Assembly (NCBI GenBank): GCA_965216155.1
Contig: CBDCFD010000005.1
Span: forward strand, 744,001 to 808,000
Length of the DNA: 64,000 bases
Direction: 5' to 3'
Source: CATOSP01 sp965216155
Lineage (GTDB): Bacteria > Chloroflexota > Dehalococcoidia > Lucifugimonadales > UBA3495
This document shows positions 35,355 to 45,734 of the stretch, one piece after another. The notes under the pieces are model-generated. The model saw only the letters and a program-made list of their open reading frames with translations. It was not told the DNA's origin and did not search any database. A program made the translations under genes and the position numbers. Position 1 is the stretch's first letter. Each line of letters begins with the position of its first letter.

Positions 35355-35852
35355 CTAGGCGTGTGCCGCTTGAAGGGCCAATTCCTCGTCCCAGGGACCG
35401 GACAACCGGCCCTTCTCGGTGGCGCCGATCATGTAGCCGTTTGGGTTGTGTCCCCATTCTTCCGCGGGCATCTCGTAGGAAAGCTCGATGCCGTTGCCGT
35501 CCGGGTCGCGGATGTATATGCCAATGGCATGTCCGTGGTCGGACACTCGCTCGATCTTGATATTCTTCTCTTTGACCCGGTTATAGAGCTCCGCCAGGTC
35601 TTCCACGCTATTCATGTACCAGGCCATGTGATTCAGGCCCACCTGCCCCGCCTGCGGGCCGGCAGCGTTCTCCCCGACCTCGGTGAGGGCGACCTCGTGG
35701 GAGTTTCCCACGTCGGCGCTCATGAAGGCGGCGCGCCCAGGAGTGAACCCCAGGGTGTGAAGACCCAGCAAGTCCTCATACCATTCGCGGGCCTTTTCCG
35801 CGTTCCGCACGAAGATATTGACGTGGCCTAGATTTCTCGGCGTATAGCCCAT
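35355..35852 (-). CDS. VOC family dioxygenase-like protein
   Basis: 165-residue VOC protein resembling catechol 2,3-dioxygenase domains: LGHVNIFVRNAEKAREWYED at the start, GLNHMAWYMNSVEDLAELYN in the middle and IYIRDPDGNGIELSYE at the end. His in GHVN, His in LNHMAW and Glu in GIELSYE form the expected 2-His-1-Glu metal site. AGGAGATC before ATG 35852 decides the start; the frame runs on to 35939 without a site. Probably acts in ring-cleavage or related catabolism. Confidence 0.87.
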   Translation of the reverse strand: MGYTPRNLGHVNIFVRNAEKAREWYEDLLGLHTLGFTPGRAAFMSADVGNSHEVALTEVGENAAGPQAGQVGLNHMAWYMNSVEDLAELYNRVKEKNIKIERVSDHGHAIGIYIRDPDGNGIELSYEMPAEEWGHNPNGYMIGATEKGRLSGPWDEELALQAAHA

Positions 35853-35992
35853 GATCTCCTCCCTTTTCGGAATAGTTTCACTGAGCCCCCTACAATAATA
35901 CCAACCTGCCAGCCTGGAAGGAAGTGGGTTCCCCACCATGCCCCTTTCACGCGGCGAAGGCGATTATTTCAGAGTGAGGGGACCGAGCGAGC

Positions 35993-37717
35993 CTAATTGG
36001 CGTCGTCCTTCAGGCTGTAGATAGAGCCGGGGCGCCCTCCCTCGGGCAGGCCAAGGGGCAGATGGACGTTGAGCAGGAAGGGGCGCTGCTCGTCCTCTAC
36101 CGTCTTGAGTCCATGCTCGATGGCTTCGGCGATGGTTGCCTCGTCGGTGGCGTCCATGGCCTCGACGCCGAAGCCTTCCGCCAGCTTGACCGGGTCGATG
36201 TTGTCCAACACCACGCCCCGGTATTCGCCGGTCTGTTTCATGTTGGCGTTGGCGCCGGCGAAGGCCCCGGCCACGATACCGTAAGCTCCGTTATTGGAGA
36301 TCACGTACATGACCGGGATGTTGTGGCTGGCGGCTGTCCACAGGGCCGAGTCGGAGTAATAGAGGGAGCCGTCGCCAACCAGCCCAACTACGGGCTTATC
36401 GGGAGCGCCGAGCTTCGCTCCGATGGCCGCACCCACGCCATAACCTTCCGAGCCTCCCGCGGGTCTGATGTACACGTTGTTGCCGGGCTCACCGGAGTTT
36501 TCCAGCAGGTCCTGGGCTACGGCAAACTGCTCAATGGTGACCAGTCCTCCACCCATCCGCTCCAGGGCGTTGTCCAAAGCGTCGGCCAGGACGTAGGGCC
36601 GCACCTTACCCTGCTGAGCGGATACCCGCTGAGCGGCGTCGCGCCTGCGGGCTCGGAGGGCGGCGGCCTCCTCCCTGGCCCATGCGCGGCGTCCACCCAA
36701 TTCATCCTGGGAGGACTCGGTCATCTCCAAGAGGCGTTCGGCCGTGCGCTTCTCGTCGGCCAGGACGGCCAGGTCGAGGCCGGGGATATTCTCCAGGTTC
36801 GCGACGTCGGATCCCACGGCGATGGTGCGTTCGGCGTTGAAGAAGGCGGCGTAGTCGTCGGGTGTGCCAGCGCCGTTATGCCGCACTCCCCAACACAGAA
36901 TCAGGTCAGGGTCAATGTCGGGAGCCTGTTCGAGCCTTCTACCGCCGCAGTGCAGAGGATGCTTGATGGATACTCCTCTGGGGTCACCTACCACCGGGAT
37001 GCCGAACCGCTCCGCGAGGGCGGTCACCGCGGCGTCCGCGCCACTCTTCCAGATGCCGTCTCCGGTGTATAGCAGAGGCCGCTTGGCGTTGCGCAGCGCC
37101 TGGGCGATGGACTCCACGTCGCTGTCCGCCGGGTAACCCATGCGGACATCCGGGAGACCGCCCTGAATGATGTTGGCCGTGGCCTCGGCGGGGCCCAGCA
37201 GCCGGTCGTAAACCGCCAGGTGCACCGGACCCACGGGCGGGGTCATGGCCACGCGGAGGGCGCGGTCCACCGCGGCGGGCAGGCCCTCCGGTTCGATGAC
37301 GGTCCAGTTGGCCTTGGTCAGGGGGGCACTAATGGCGGTGGGGCCAGCGTTGTGGCTGACGTCCAGGCTGATAAAGTCGGCGAAACTGCCAGTGTCCCCG
37401 GCGAACGTGATCACCACCACGGGGAGACTGCCGGTCCAAATATTGATTAGCTGACCCATGCACTGGGCCAGGCCCGCGCCAAGATGCACGACCATAACCG
37501 CGGGCTGCAGGTTGGCCTGGGAATATCCTCCGGCCATGGCGGTAACCGCCCCTTCGTGAAGCCCCAGGATGCCGTGGATGTCGGAGCGCGAGTGAAGCTC
37601 GTTGAAGAACAACGCTTCCCGCGACCCTGAGTTGTTGAAGACGTACTTCACTCCCGAAGCCGCCAGTTGCTCGACCATTAGGTGCGAGGCGTTGGCCGTC
37701 ATCTGCCGAGTTTGCAT
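35993..37717 (-). CDS. Thiamine pyrophosphate-dependent enzyme
   Basis: 574-residue TPP enzyme with the POX/ALS layout: catalytic Glu in GILGLHEGAVTAMAGG, middle domain, and PP domain with GDGSLYYSDSALW then SNNGAYG. It is a distant paralogue of the enzyme at 8457-10118. Good candidates are benzoylformate- or oxalyl-CoA-decarboxylase-like activities; the neighbouring CoA transferase makes the second thinkable but not shown. AGGAGGCCCT precedes ATG 37717. Divergent from the CoA transferase at 37885. Confidence 0.9.
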   Translation of the reverse strand: MQTRQMTANASHLMVEQLAASGVKYVFNNSGSREALFFNELHSRSDIHGILGLHEGAVTAMAGGYSQANLQPAVMVVHLGAGLAQCMGQLINIWTGSLPVVVITFAGDTGSFADFISLDVSHNAGPTAISAPLTKANWTVIEPEGLPAAVDRALRVAMTPPVGPVHLAVYDRLLGPAEATANIIQGGLPDVRMGYPADSDVESIAQALRNAKRPLLYTGDGIWKSGADAAVTALAERFGIPVVGDPRGVSIKHPLHCGGRRLEQAPDIDPDLILCWGVRHNGAGTPDDYAAFFNAERTIAVGSDVANLENIPGLDLAVLADEKRTAERLLEMTESSQDELGGRRAWAREEAAALRARRRDAAQRVSAQQGKVRPYVLADALDNALERMGGGLVTIEQFAVAQDLLENSGEPGNNVYIRPAGGSEGYGVGAAIGAKLGAPDKPVVGLVGDGSLYYSDSALWTAASHNIPVMYVISNNGAYGIVAGAFAGANANMKQTGEYRGVVLDNIDPVKLAEGFGVEAMDATDEATIAEAIEHGLKTVEDEQRPFLLNVHLPLGLPEGGRPGSIYSLKDDAN

Positions 37718-37884
37718 AGGGCCTCCTGCCGAACTAGCTAGGTGTCCTGGGAATAGTACGTCCGGGGAGGCTGGTTGTCCACCTGGCCAATGGCCAGTGT
37801 ACAATCAGGGGAATTTCCCGGGACGCAGGCGGACCACGGCAGCTCCAGTCTCGGGCATGTCAACCGGTTCGGAGGTGGCCGCCG

Positions 37885-39159
37885 ATGGCGATGGAACTAC
37901 TTTCGGGGATTAAGGTGTTGGACTTCACCGCGGCGTTTGTCGGTCCGTTTTGCAGCCGCATCATGGCCGACATGGGGGCCGAAGTGATCAAAATCGAGCG
38001 GCCGGTGGATAACCAGGAAGAGCGGTTCACACCCGAATCGCTGCCCACCCGAAACGGCGTGCCTTTCCTCCACCTTAACGGAGGGAAGAAAAGTCTCTGC
38101 GTAGACTTGAAGCACCCCAAAGGGTTGGAGATTGTCCGGTCGCTGGTGAAGCAAGCCGACGTGTTTGTGGAAAACTATACTCCCCACGTCGTCCACAGCT
38201 ACGGGTTGGACTACCCCAACCTGCGAGCCATGAACCCGCGCATCATCATGTGCTCCATGACCGGCTACGGCCAGGAGGGGTTTGCGCACAACCCGGAACA
38301 CGTCTGCACGGACCCGGTGGCCCAGGCCGTAAGCGGGTTGAACTGGATCACGGGCGAGAAGGACGGAGCGCCTTACACCATCGGCGGTGGTGTCGGCGAC
38401 ACTATCACAGGCATGACCGGAGCTCTGGCTGTCGGATACGCATTGTTCCACCGCCAGAGGACGGGAGTGGGCCAACACATTGACCTTTCTATGATCGAAA
38501 GCCTGCTGTTCCTGGACTCGCTGGGGATGCCCCACACCGCCGCCAATCACGGCGAGCCCCTGCATTACCGCAACGGTAAGCAGAACACCTACACTTTTCC
38601 CATGGGGATATTGAAGGCGAAGGAGGGATACATCGCGCTCCAGGCTCCGGGACAGGGTGCGAATAGCGCGTGGGGGAGGCTGTGCGTCTGCATGGACCGG
38701 GAGGACATGATCGACGACCCCCGTTATTTCACCGATGACGACCGGCTGGAGAGGCGCGACGAGGTAGTGGGCATCATAGAAGGCTGGCTACAAGAAATGA
38801 GCGACGACGAAGCGGCCCTTGCGGTGTTGGCCGAAGCCCGAATCTCGTCGGGTCCGGTCCTGTCCCAGGAAGAGATTTGGAAGCATCCACATTACCGTGA
38901 GAGAGGGGCGTTCCAAGAGATCGACTACCCCGAATTAGGGCACATCGGCGTGGTGACGCCGCCCTACAAGTTCTCGGAGACACCTGCCAGCGTGAGGGGT
39001 CCCGCTCCACAACTGGGGGAGCACAATCACGAGGTCTTGACCGAGAATCTGGGGTTGACGCCCTCCGAAATCGAGGCGTTGGCGGAGCAGGGAGTCATTT
39101 ACGAGTCCAGTGCGGCCCGGCGAAGAAGGTTATCTTCCCGGCAGGTTGTCCAGGAGTAG
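37885..39159 (+). CDS. CaiB/BaiF (family III) CoA transferase
   Basis: 424-residue family III CoA transferase, third in the window. IKVLDFTAAFVGPFCSRIMA, GAEVIKIERP, DVFVENYTPHV and QHIDLSMIES (nucleophilic Asp) are present. GGAGGT precedes the ATG by eight bases. It shares a promoter region with the divergent TPP enzyme, suggesting a common pathway, for instance activation and decarboxylation of an organic diacid. Its 3' end overlaps the next gene (opposite strand) by 30 bases. Confidence 0.92.
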   Translation: MAMELLSGIKVLDFTAAFVGPFCSRIMADMGAEVIKIERPVDNQEERFTPESLPTRNGVPFLHLNGGKKSLCVDLKHPKGLEIVRSLVKQADVFVENYTPHVVHSYGLDYPNLRAMNPRIIMCSMTGYGQEGFAHNPEHVCTDPVAQAVSGLNWITGEKDGAPYTIGGGVGDTITGMTGALAVGYALFHRQRTGVGQHIDLSMIESLLFLDSLGMPHTAANHGEPLHYRNGKQNTYTFPMGILKAKEGYIALQAPGQGANSAWGRLCVCMDREDMIDDPRYFTDDDRLERRDEVVGIIEGWLQEMSDDEAALAVLAEARISSGPVLSQEEIWKHPHYRERGAFQEIDYPELGHIGVVTPPYKFSETPASVRGPAPQLGEHNHEVLTENLGLTPSEIEALAEQGVIYESSAARRRRLSSRQVVQE

Positions 39160-39468
39160 AGCAGCTAAGTCCGCAGGGATTTTCGAAAATTTGACCTTGC
39201 CTCTAATGGAGATGGTTGTCTCACCTTCGGTCGTGCCATAGACCAGTTTTTCCCCTGACCACCGCCTGGCCACGTCGATTCTTGGCCCATAGGTGCAGCC
39301 AAGGATACAGCGGCAGGGAGTGACTTGGACCCTCTCTTCCAACCCCGATTCCTGCACCAAGACCCGCAACTCTTCGAGCAAGGCAGGACCGGTCCGCCCT
39401 CCTGCCCTAGCGTTCAAGCATTTGCGCCGGTCTACGCAGACAATGACGTTTAAGTCTGGAGTTGGCAT
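39130..39468 (-). CDS. Thioredoxin-like [2Fe-2S] ferredoxin
   Basis: 112-residue thioredoxin-fold ferredoxin. The cluster ligands are the Cys of VIVCVDRRKCLNARAGG (CVDRRKC) and of TPCRCILGCTYGP, the CxC...GC-GP pattern known from NuoE-like and Clostridium-type [2Fe-2S] proteins. Likely an electron carrier for an oxidoreductase. It overlaps the end of the convergent CoA transferase by 30 bases. Confidence 0.8.
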   Translation of the reverse strand: MPTPDLNVIVCVDRRKCLNARAGGRTGPALLEELRVLVQESGLEERVQVTPCRCILGCTYGPRIDVARRWSGEKLVYGTTEGETTISIRGKVKFSKIPADLAALLLDNLPGR

Positions 39469-39516
39469 ATCAGTCCTTTAACTCCCGTACCTACGGTCTA
39501 ACAGAACCAGAATGTG

Positions 39517-41695
39517 TTATCGAGGGAGCACGCCTTTTGCCGGTCCGATCTCTTGACTATCGTTCCCCAATTCTCCATGTGTAGATGCCCGCCAGGCGTA
39601 GGCTGAGGCATAGTTAGGGTCTATACGGATGGCGCGCCCGAAGTCAGCCAGGGCCTGTTCATACTGAGCAAGCCGGTCGTATGCCTCTCCCCGGCCTCTG
39701 TAGTAGTATTTGTGAGGATTTAGCTCGATGGCCCGGCTTGAAGTCCGCGATGGCCTCCTCGTATCTCCCAAGGCCGTAAAAGGCCCATGCCCGCAGATTG
39801 TAACCTGTTGTCTCTCCCGGGTCGATTTGGATGGCTTGGTTGGCGTCTTGAAGAGCGCTTTCGTGTTGGTCTAACCGTTGATATGCCCAGCCTCGGCTTG
39901 TGAAGTACCAATCACGGTGAGGATTGAGATCGATGGCGGCGGAATACTCGGTAATAGCTTCGTTGTACTCCCCTTCGTCGTAATGGGCCTCTCCCCTTTC
40001 GTAGGGAGCATCGGACGGTTCCTCGGATTTCAGCCAGGCGACGAAATCGGACTCTAACTGGCCATAACCGACGCCCAACGGCTTCATGGCCAGGCTCCAG
40101 GCATAACCTCGAGCCTTATCCTTGACCAAATTTGCGGCGGCCTCTGCTCCGTACGTTTCAATCAAATAGCGCATGGCCATATACGCTTGTGCGTACTGCA
40201 AGTCGACCTGGGCCCCCGACCGCCCGTTCCACGAATGACGGCTCTCCAAGTTGGGCAGCGCGAACAATCGCCCCGACATAGCGGCAGACCGAACGCGGTC
40301 GGATTGACGGTATCGAGATGCGGCGAAGTCTTGAGGGTTATCCGCCGGCAAAACGATTTCATACTCCGTCCAGTCCGCCAGTCCTTCGTTGACCCATGCG
40401 GCTAGAACTTCGCCTTTGCCGTCAGTGGCCTGACCGACCAGAGCATGGGCATATTCATGGGTGAGCGCCTTATGCAGGTTCGCCCTGGACCCAAACACGG
40501 ACACGCGCAGGTAAAGCCCCGGTCTATCTTTCGAGCATTGCGGGCAGGGGCGGCGATAGAACCCTGCCTCCCACCCGGGATTACCGCCGATGTACCGCTT
40601 CACCTGGTCATATTCGGTCGTGCTGCCCAGTAAATATAAGTCCGGCATCTTGTTGCCGGTCAGACCCAAACGGTCTTGCATCAAGTCCGCGATCTTGGTA
40701 AGCCGGGACTGGAGGTCCAGGGTCATGGCGGTGGGCACTGAATCCGAGTAATACATCGTGGATTCCCTGCCTTCTATGCTGGTAAGCTCTGCCCAAAGTT
40801 TGAGCGTCCCTTGTCCCTCCACCTCTATCTCGCGCATGGTGTACGCGAAGTTGGTGGTCTCAGGAGTTTCCGAGTAAGGATCGAATGTAACTCCGGCTGT
40901 CCAATTACCCTCGACGTCCAGGATAGCAGGGCGGCTCCATGTGACCCTGCCGCAGGCGTCGGCTCCCAACTTCTTGGCGGTGATGGGCTTACCGTCCTCC
41001 GAACGTGTGCCACCGTCGGAGAAAACCCAGGCGACGTCCTTCCCATCCGGGTCAGAATGGGAAACCTGGACGATCTGGTGAGGTTTAGCCTGCAATTCAA
41101 ATGTCACTTCCCGGCCTGCGATTGGCTCTGCGGGCGTTGTCTGTAATGTTGCAAGCAGGCTGCACTCCCGTTGAATTGTTGTGTTTACAAATTCCTGAGA
41201 AGGCAACGGTGTCGGGGTAGGCGCAGCGGTAGGAGTAGGGGTTGGCGCAGGTGTTGCGGTGGGCGCAGGCGTCGGAGATGGGTCGGGAATAGGTGTAGGC
41301 GTAGACGTTGGCTCCGGGGTTGGTGTAGGCCGGGATGTAACGGTGGGTGTGGGCGCAGGCGTCGGGGATGGGTTGGGCGTAGGTGTGGGCGTAGACGTTG
41401 GCTCCGGGGTTGGCGTAGGCGCGGGTGTAGCGGTGGGCGACGGGGTTGCCGTAGGTGCAGGTGTGGCGGTGGGCGCGGGCGCTGCGGTAGGAGTCGGCGC
41501 GGGGGTTGGTGTGTCGGCGGAAGTGGGGGTTCGAGCAGGCTCAGGCGCGGGTTTCGTAGCCGGAATCAGAGTTGGCTCAGGCGCGGTTGCCGCAGCCGGC
41601 GTGGATGGAACCGGTGTAGGCTGCGGCTGGCTACAGGCCAGGCTGCCTGCAAGCAAACAACACAGAAGAGACAATAAGATGAGGGAATGTTTCAT
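39517..41695 (-). pseudogene. TPR lipoprotein with gluzincin metallopeptidase domain, frameshifted
   Basis: About 725 residues when read with one frame change. Order: signal with lipobox-like LLAGSLAC; a PTPTP-rich linker of about 120 residues; a beta domain; a peptidase domain with HEYAHALV and then WVNEGLADWTE (HExxH plus downstream Glu, the gluzincin pattern); and C-terminal TPRs (EYSAAIDLNPHRDWYF, DANQAIQIDP). At about 39736 one extra base breaks the last repeats: AIADFK is followed by PGHRAK instead of RAIELNP, which continues in the next frame to 39517. The peptidase part is intact, so the product may still work. Start ATG 41695 (GTG 41713 possible). Follows the ABC permease gene by 24 bases. 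Confidence 0.8.
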
Positions 41696-41719
41696 TCGGC
41701 TTTCCAAGCTCACTTCTGG

Positions 41720-42631
41720 CTAGTGGGCCCCCCGGAGGCGGGGGTCCCAGACGTCGCGCAGGGCGTCTCCGAATAGGTTGAAGGCCATGACCACGGAGGT
41801 GATGGCTATGCCAGGCCAAAGCCCCAGCAGGGGTTGAATAATCATGAATTCTCGCCCCTCCCGGGACAACATTCCTCCCCAGGTTGGCGCGGGGGGCGGG
41901 ACTCCCAGGCCCAGGAAGCTAAGGGAGGACTCGGCCAGGATCGCCCCTCCCAACGAGACCGTGGAGACGATGATTATCGGGGCCATGACGTTGGGCAAGA
42001 TGTGCCGCGCGCCAACACGTATCCTGGACGCGCCGATGGCCGTGGCCGCTACGATGTATTCGTTTTCTCTTGTGGACAAAACGGCGCTTCGCACCAGGCG
42101 CGAGGTGCCCGGAATTGAACCGATGCCAATGGCGATGGAAACGTTGAATAGGCTTGGACCCAGCATGGAAACCAAAACGAGGATTAGCACGAGCCCCGGG
42201 AAGGCGATCCAGGCGTCGATAAACCGCTGGACGTAGAGGTCCAACTTACCCCCCTGGAAGCCGGAGACCAACCCGATCAACGCTCCTCCCCCGGTACCGA
42301 CCGCCACGGCAACGAATCCAACGGTGATGGACACTTTGGCGCCGTGAACGATGCGGCTGTAGATGTCTCGCCCCACGTGGTCGGTGCCCATCCAGAATTC
42401 CCAGCTTGGATCCTCCAGGATCCTTCCCGAGTGCTGGAAAAAGGGGTCGGCCCTGGCAACCCAGGGGGCAAATATGGCGGCGGCGAACATCGCCAGGATC
42501 ACGACCCCGGACACTCCGCCCAGGGGTCTGCGCCTTGCGAAGTCGCGGCCGGTTATCGCTGCCCGGCTGAGTGGCCGGACTACCAACCGCGCAGGAGTCT
42601 GCCTGGATTGCCTGGACTGGTCTTCCAGCAT
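41720..42631 (-). CDS. ABC transporter permease, DppC-like
   Basis: 303-residue inner-membrane permease of a peptide/nickel-type (family 5) ABC importer. It has the OppC/DppC N-terminal extension, WEFWMGTDHVGRDIYSRIVHG (about 78-98), and the ATPase-contacting loop GASRIRVGARHILPNV. Partner of the DppB-like gene 31 bases upstream. No ATPase gene is in this cluster, so the two nucleotide-binding subunits must come from elsewhere in the genome. Confidence 0.92.
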   Translation of the reverse strand: MLEDQSRQSRQTPARLVVRPLSRAAITGRDFARRRPLGGVSGVVILAMFAAAIFAPWVARADPFFQHSGRILEDPSWEFWMGTDHVGRDIYSRIVHGAKVSITVGFVAVAVGTGGGALIGLVSGFQGGKLDLYVQRFIDAWIAFPGLVLILVLVSMLGPSLFNVSIAIGIGSIPGTSRLVRSAVLSTRENEYIVAATAIGASRIRVGARHILPNVMAPIIIVSTVSLGGAILAESSLSFLGLGVPPPAPTWGGMLSREGREFMIIQPLLGLWPGIAITSVVMAFNLFGDALRDVWDPRLRGAH

Positions 42632-42662
42632 TCGTTCTTCCAGAATACGTTAACTTGGCGGC

Positions 42663-43613
42663 CTAGCTGTACCGCACCCGCGGGTCGAACCATGTGTAAC
42701 TGATATCCACGATCAGGTTGATCACCATAATGGCAACGCCATAGAAGAGCACGTTGATTTGGAGTTGGGTCATGTCCGAGTTGTTGATGGCGGTGATCAT
42801 AGACCGGCCCACACCGGGCAGGCCGAAGATGTTTTCGATGATGATGCTTCCGTTGACCAGCCCGGCGATGCTCGCACCCCAGATGGTGATCACAGGGATC
42901 AAAGAATTTTTGAGGACGTGACGCACCAGGACGACGGTCTCCGATAACCCTTTGGCCCTGGCGGTGCGGACATAGTCTTGCCTCAAGACCTCCAAGACGG
43001 TGGACCGAGTCATCCGCATCTTGGTGGCTGAGCCGTTGAGCCCGATTATCACCGAAGGAATCAACAGTTGCTTAAGGTTGGTGACCGGGTCTTCCCAGAA
43101 TGGCATGTAACCTATGGGCGGGGACCATAAGAACCAATATGCTCCGAATATAATCACCAGGGTCGCAATCCAGAATGAGGGAGCAGCTAACATTCCGATG
43201 CTGGTAGTCCTGAGAATATAGTCCAGCCAGGTATCTTGCCGGATGGCGGAGAGGACCCCCACCGGAATGGCGATGCTGATGGAGAGAATCTGGCTGAAGA
43301 TTATAAGCTCGACGCTGATGGGTATGGCCCGTAGAAGTTGGTCCATGACCGGTCGTCCAGTGAAGAGGGACACGCCGGCGTCAAATTTGAGGAGCCCCCA
43401 TAGCCACTCGCCGTACTGAACATAAAGAGGCTTGTCCAGCCCAAGCCTCTCCCGCATAAGGTCCAACTGCTCGGGACGAAGGTTAGTTCCTTCTTCGATT
43501 TGGGCGAGGACGGCGTCGCCCGGCACGATGTGCATCAAGGCGAAGGTGAGGGTCACCACCAAGATGATGGTAGGGAACATCAGCAGAATCCGCTGGACGA
43601 TGTAACCAGTCAT
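42663..43613 (-). CDS. ABC transporter permease, DppB-like
   Basis: 316-residue permease, the DppB-type partner. Opens YIVQRILLMFPTIILVVTL (TM1), then FALMHIVPGDAV, and the EAA-type loop RQDYVRTARAKGLSE. Six TM helices fit the family. Good GAGGAG site before the ATG. Lies between the solute-binding protein gene (upstream) and the DppC-like gene. Confidence 0.92.
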   Translation of the reverse strand: MTGYIVQRILLMFPTIILVVTLTFALMHIVPGDAVLAQIEEGTNLRPEQLDLMRERLGLDKPLYVQYGEWLWGLLKFDAGVSLFTGRPVMDQLLRAIPISVELIIFSQILSISIAIPVGVLSAIRQDTWLDYILRTTSIGMLAAPSFWIATLVIIFGAYWFLWSPPIGYMPFWEDPVTNLKQLLIPSVIIGLNGSATKMRMTRSTVLEVLRQDYVRTARAKGLSETVVLVRHVLKNSLIPVITIWGASIAGLVNGSIIIENIFGLPGVGRSMITAINNSDMTQLQINVLFYGVAIMVINLIVDISYTWFDPRVRYS

Positions 43614-43715
43614 ATTGGAGGCTCCTCAGCGGCCGGCCAGCGCAACGGCTTGGTCCAAAGCCCACGCGCCGCGCGGCCGGTTCCTAGAGAGGACTTGATG
43701 GGGCACCAGGTCAGC

Positions 43716-45521
43716 TTACTTGTCGAACCAGATGTATTTCTCGTCAGGCTCGTCCGAAGCTACGTCTGGAATCGCAGCGTTTTTGACCCAACTCTGGACC
43801 AGTTCTTGCACGACGCGCGAGGGATTGGGAATGATGCCGAGGGCCTGTTCCGCACAGTAGCGGGAGAATCCCTGAAGAATCGCTCCACGCTGTTCCCGGT
43901 CGAATTCAACCTCTTGCTCGGCCATCCAGGCAGTAACCTTTGGATCGTTCACGCGCATGAAGTTGCGAGGGCCGCCGGGAACGAAGCCGCCGATCATCTC
44001 GTCTGGCTCCACTCCGGTGCTGTGGGGTTGCTGGACCGTGTCGAAGTTGCCTTCGATAACGGTTGCGCGCCCCTCACCCACGGGGACCGGATTGATGGTG
44101 ACGTCGAAGCCGGCCGCCTGGAGATCCGCCTGACGCATCACGGCGATGTCCTGGTTGTCCTGGCTGTAGCCGGTGAAGGTCATGATCTCGAACTTGAACT
44201 CGCCGGGACCGAAACCCGCGTCGGCCAGGAGGGACTTGGCCTGCTCCGGGTCATAGGGGTACAGCTGCCTGAGCTCGTCTTGCTCCAGCGAGTATCCACG
44301 GAGGGCGCTGGGGATGCAGGCATTGTATTTACCACGGCCATTGTACAGGTCCTGGATCACCCGGTCGTTGTTGACCGCCAACTGGACCGCCTGCCGGACC
44401 CGAACATCCTGCCATTTTGGGAGCTCCATGTTGAGCATCAAGCCGCTGGTGGTATTGGCCAAGCCCGTATTCTCGCGCACGTTTACGTCGGGAAGCGCTT
44501 GCCTGATCCGGTCCAGGTCCTGAGGCCTTCTGGGTTGGTAAAAGTGGATCTGCCGGGAAACGAAGGCTGCTTCCTGGGCGGAGCGGTCGGGGATTATGAA
44601 CCAGTGGACCTCGTCCAGGTAGGGGTATGGCTGCTCGAAATAGTTAGGGTTTCTTTCGTAGGTGTAGCGGCTACCTGGATCTTCCCGGGCATAGACGAAC
44701 GGTCCGGTCCCGACGAGGCTGTCCTGCGCTACGCCAAAGTCGGCGCCCTTGTGGTCAACGAACTCCTGGTTCGTAATCCAAGCCGCCTCACCGTCGGCTA
44801 CTCTGTAGAGCCAGGACGCCAGCGGCCGGTCGATGGTCTGGACCACCGTGTATTGGTCGGGAGTTTCAATACTGACGAGCCCCTCGTAGAAACCGGCGAA
44901 CCGGGACGAGTCCTCATTCATCCGTTTCCAGGATTGCTTGACGTCTTCGGAATTCAACTCCCGGCCGTTAATGGGATCCTCGTCGTGCCACTTCACGCCT
45001 TTCCGGAGATTGAAAGTGAACTTGGTACCCGTTTCGTCGATGTCCCAGGTCTCGGCCAAGTCGGGGTAAAAAATGAGATCGCCGAAACTCGCCTCCTCCG
45101 GCCAGGCTAATGACTTGTACCGGATTACCCTGTTGTGAGTCAGGTGAACGTGGTTGGTCAGGAGTGAGAAACTGGTGGCGTGGGGGTCGAATGTGGGTGG
45201 GTCGGAACGTTGGGCCAGGGCCAGTGTCCCGCCGTACCTGGGTTGCAGGGAGACGGTGGGGGTGACTTCTCTCACCACCTCCCGGAGGACGGCAACCTCT
45301 TTAATGACTTCCTTGATTACTTCCTTCTCTACGGGCACGTCGCGCATGACCTCCTTCACGACCTCCCGTTCGACGATGACCTCTTTCGGGACTTCCTTGA
45401 TCACTTCTTCTCGGACCACCACCGGCTCGGCGGCGCCGCCGCAGGCGGCGAGCACCAATAGCATCATGGCAGCCAGGGATGTGATCGGGACTCTCAGGTT
45501 CACTCTTGATAATTTGGGCAT
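43716..45521 (-). CDS. ABC transporter solute-binding lipoprotein (family 5)
   Basis: 601-residue extracytoplasmic solute-binding protein for peptides or related compounds. Signal peptide ends at the lipobox LVLAACGG (about 30-37). It is followed by a curious Val/Glu heptad region (EVIKEVPKEVIVEREVV and so on, about 41-88), probably a stalk coil, as often seen in Chloroflexota binding proteins. The SBP_bac_5 domain then starts at YGGTLALAQRSDPPTFDPH. ATG 45521 is used because GAGGTTTGA precedes it. First gene of a four-gene operon. Confidence 0.93.
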   Translation of the reverse strand: MPKLSRVNLRVPITSLAAMMLLVLAACGGAAEPVVVREEVIKEVPKEVIVEREVVKEVMRDVPVEKEVIKEVIKEVAVLREVVREVTPTVSLQPRYGGTLALAQRSDPPTFDPHATSFSLLTNHVHLTHNRVIRYKSLAWPEEASFGDLIFYPDLAETWDIDETGTKFTFNLRKGVKWHDEDPINGRELNSEDVKQSWKRMNEDSSRFAGFYEGLVSIETPDQYTVVQTIDRPLASWLYRVADGEAAWITNQEFVDHKGADFGVAQDSLVGTGPFVYAREDPGSRYTYERNPNYFEQPYPYLDEVHWFIIPDRSAQEAAFVSRQIHFYQPRRPQDLDRIRQALPDVNVRENTGLANTTSGLMLNMELPKWQDVRVRQAVQLAVNNDRVIQDLYNGRGKYNACIPSALRGYSLEQDELRQLYPYDPEQAKSLLADAGFGPGEFKFEIMTFTGYSQDNQDIAVMRQADLQAAGFDVTINPVPVGEGRATVIEGNFDTVQQPHSTGVEPDEMIGGFVPGGPRNFMRVNDPKVTAWMAEQEVEFDREQRGAILQGFSRYCAEQALGIIPNPSRVVQELVQSWVKNAAIPDVASDEPDEKYIWFDK

Positions 45522-45734
45522 TTCAAACCTCGATTTATTATTCTGATGGAGCTTTAGACCCATATCCGAACCGCGAGCAAAGCGCCGCGCCCGCAATTCG
45601 ACAATTGTCCCCGGTGCTTCGAGTAGGTTTACTCTCGTTGATATGCAATGTCAATACTGGGATGGTTTTTGGGGAGGGCCTTTTAATTGTTACCCAGACC
45701 CATTCATCCCGTCGTCCCGGCGAAAACCAGGACC

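Noticed and set aside
43500..45110. A 536-codon plus-strand frame opposite the binding-protein gene
   Set aside because: Mirror frame of the SBP gene; no domain, and the SBP reading is certain.
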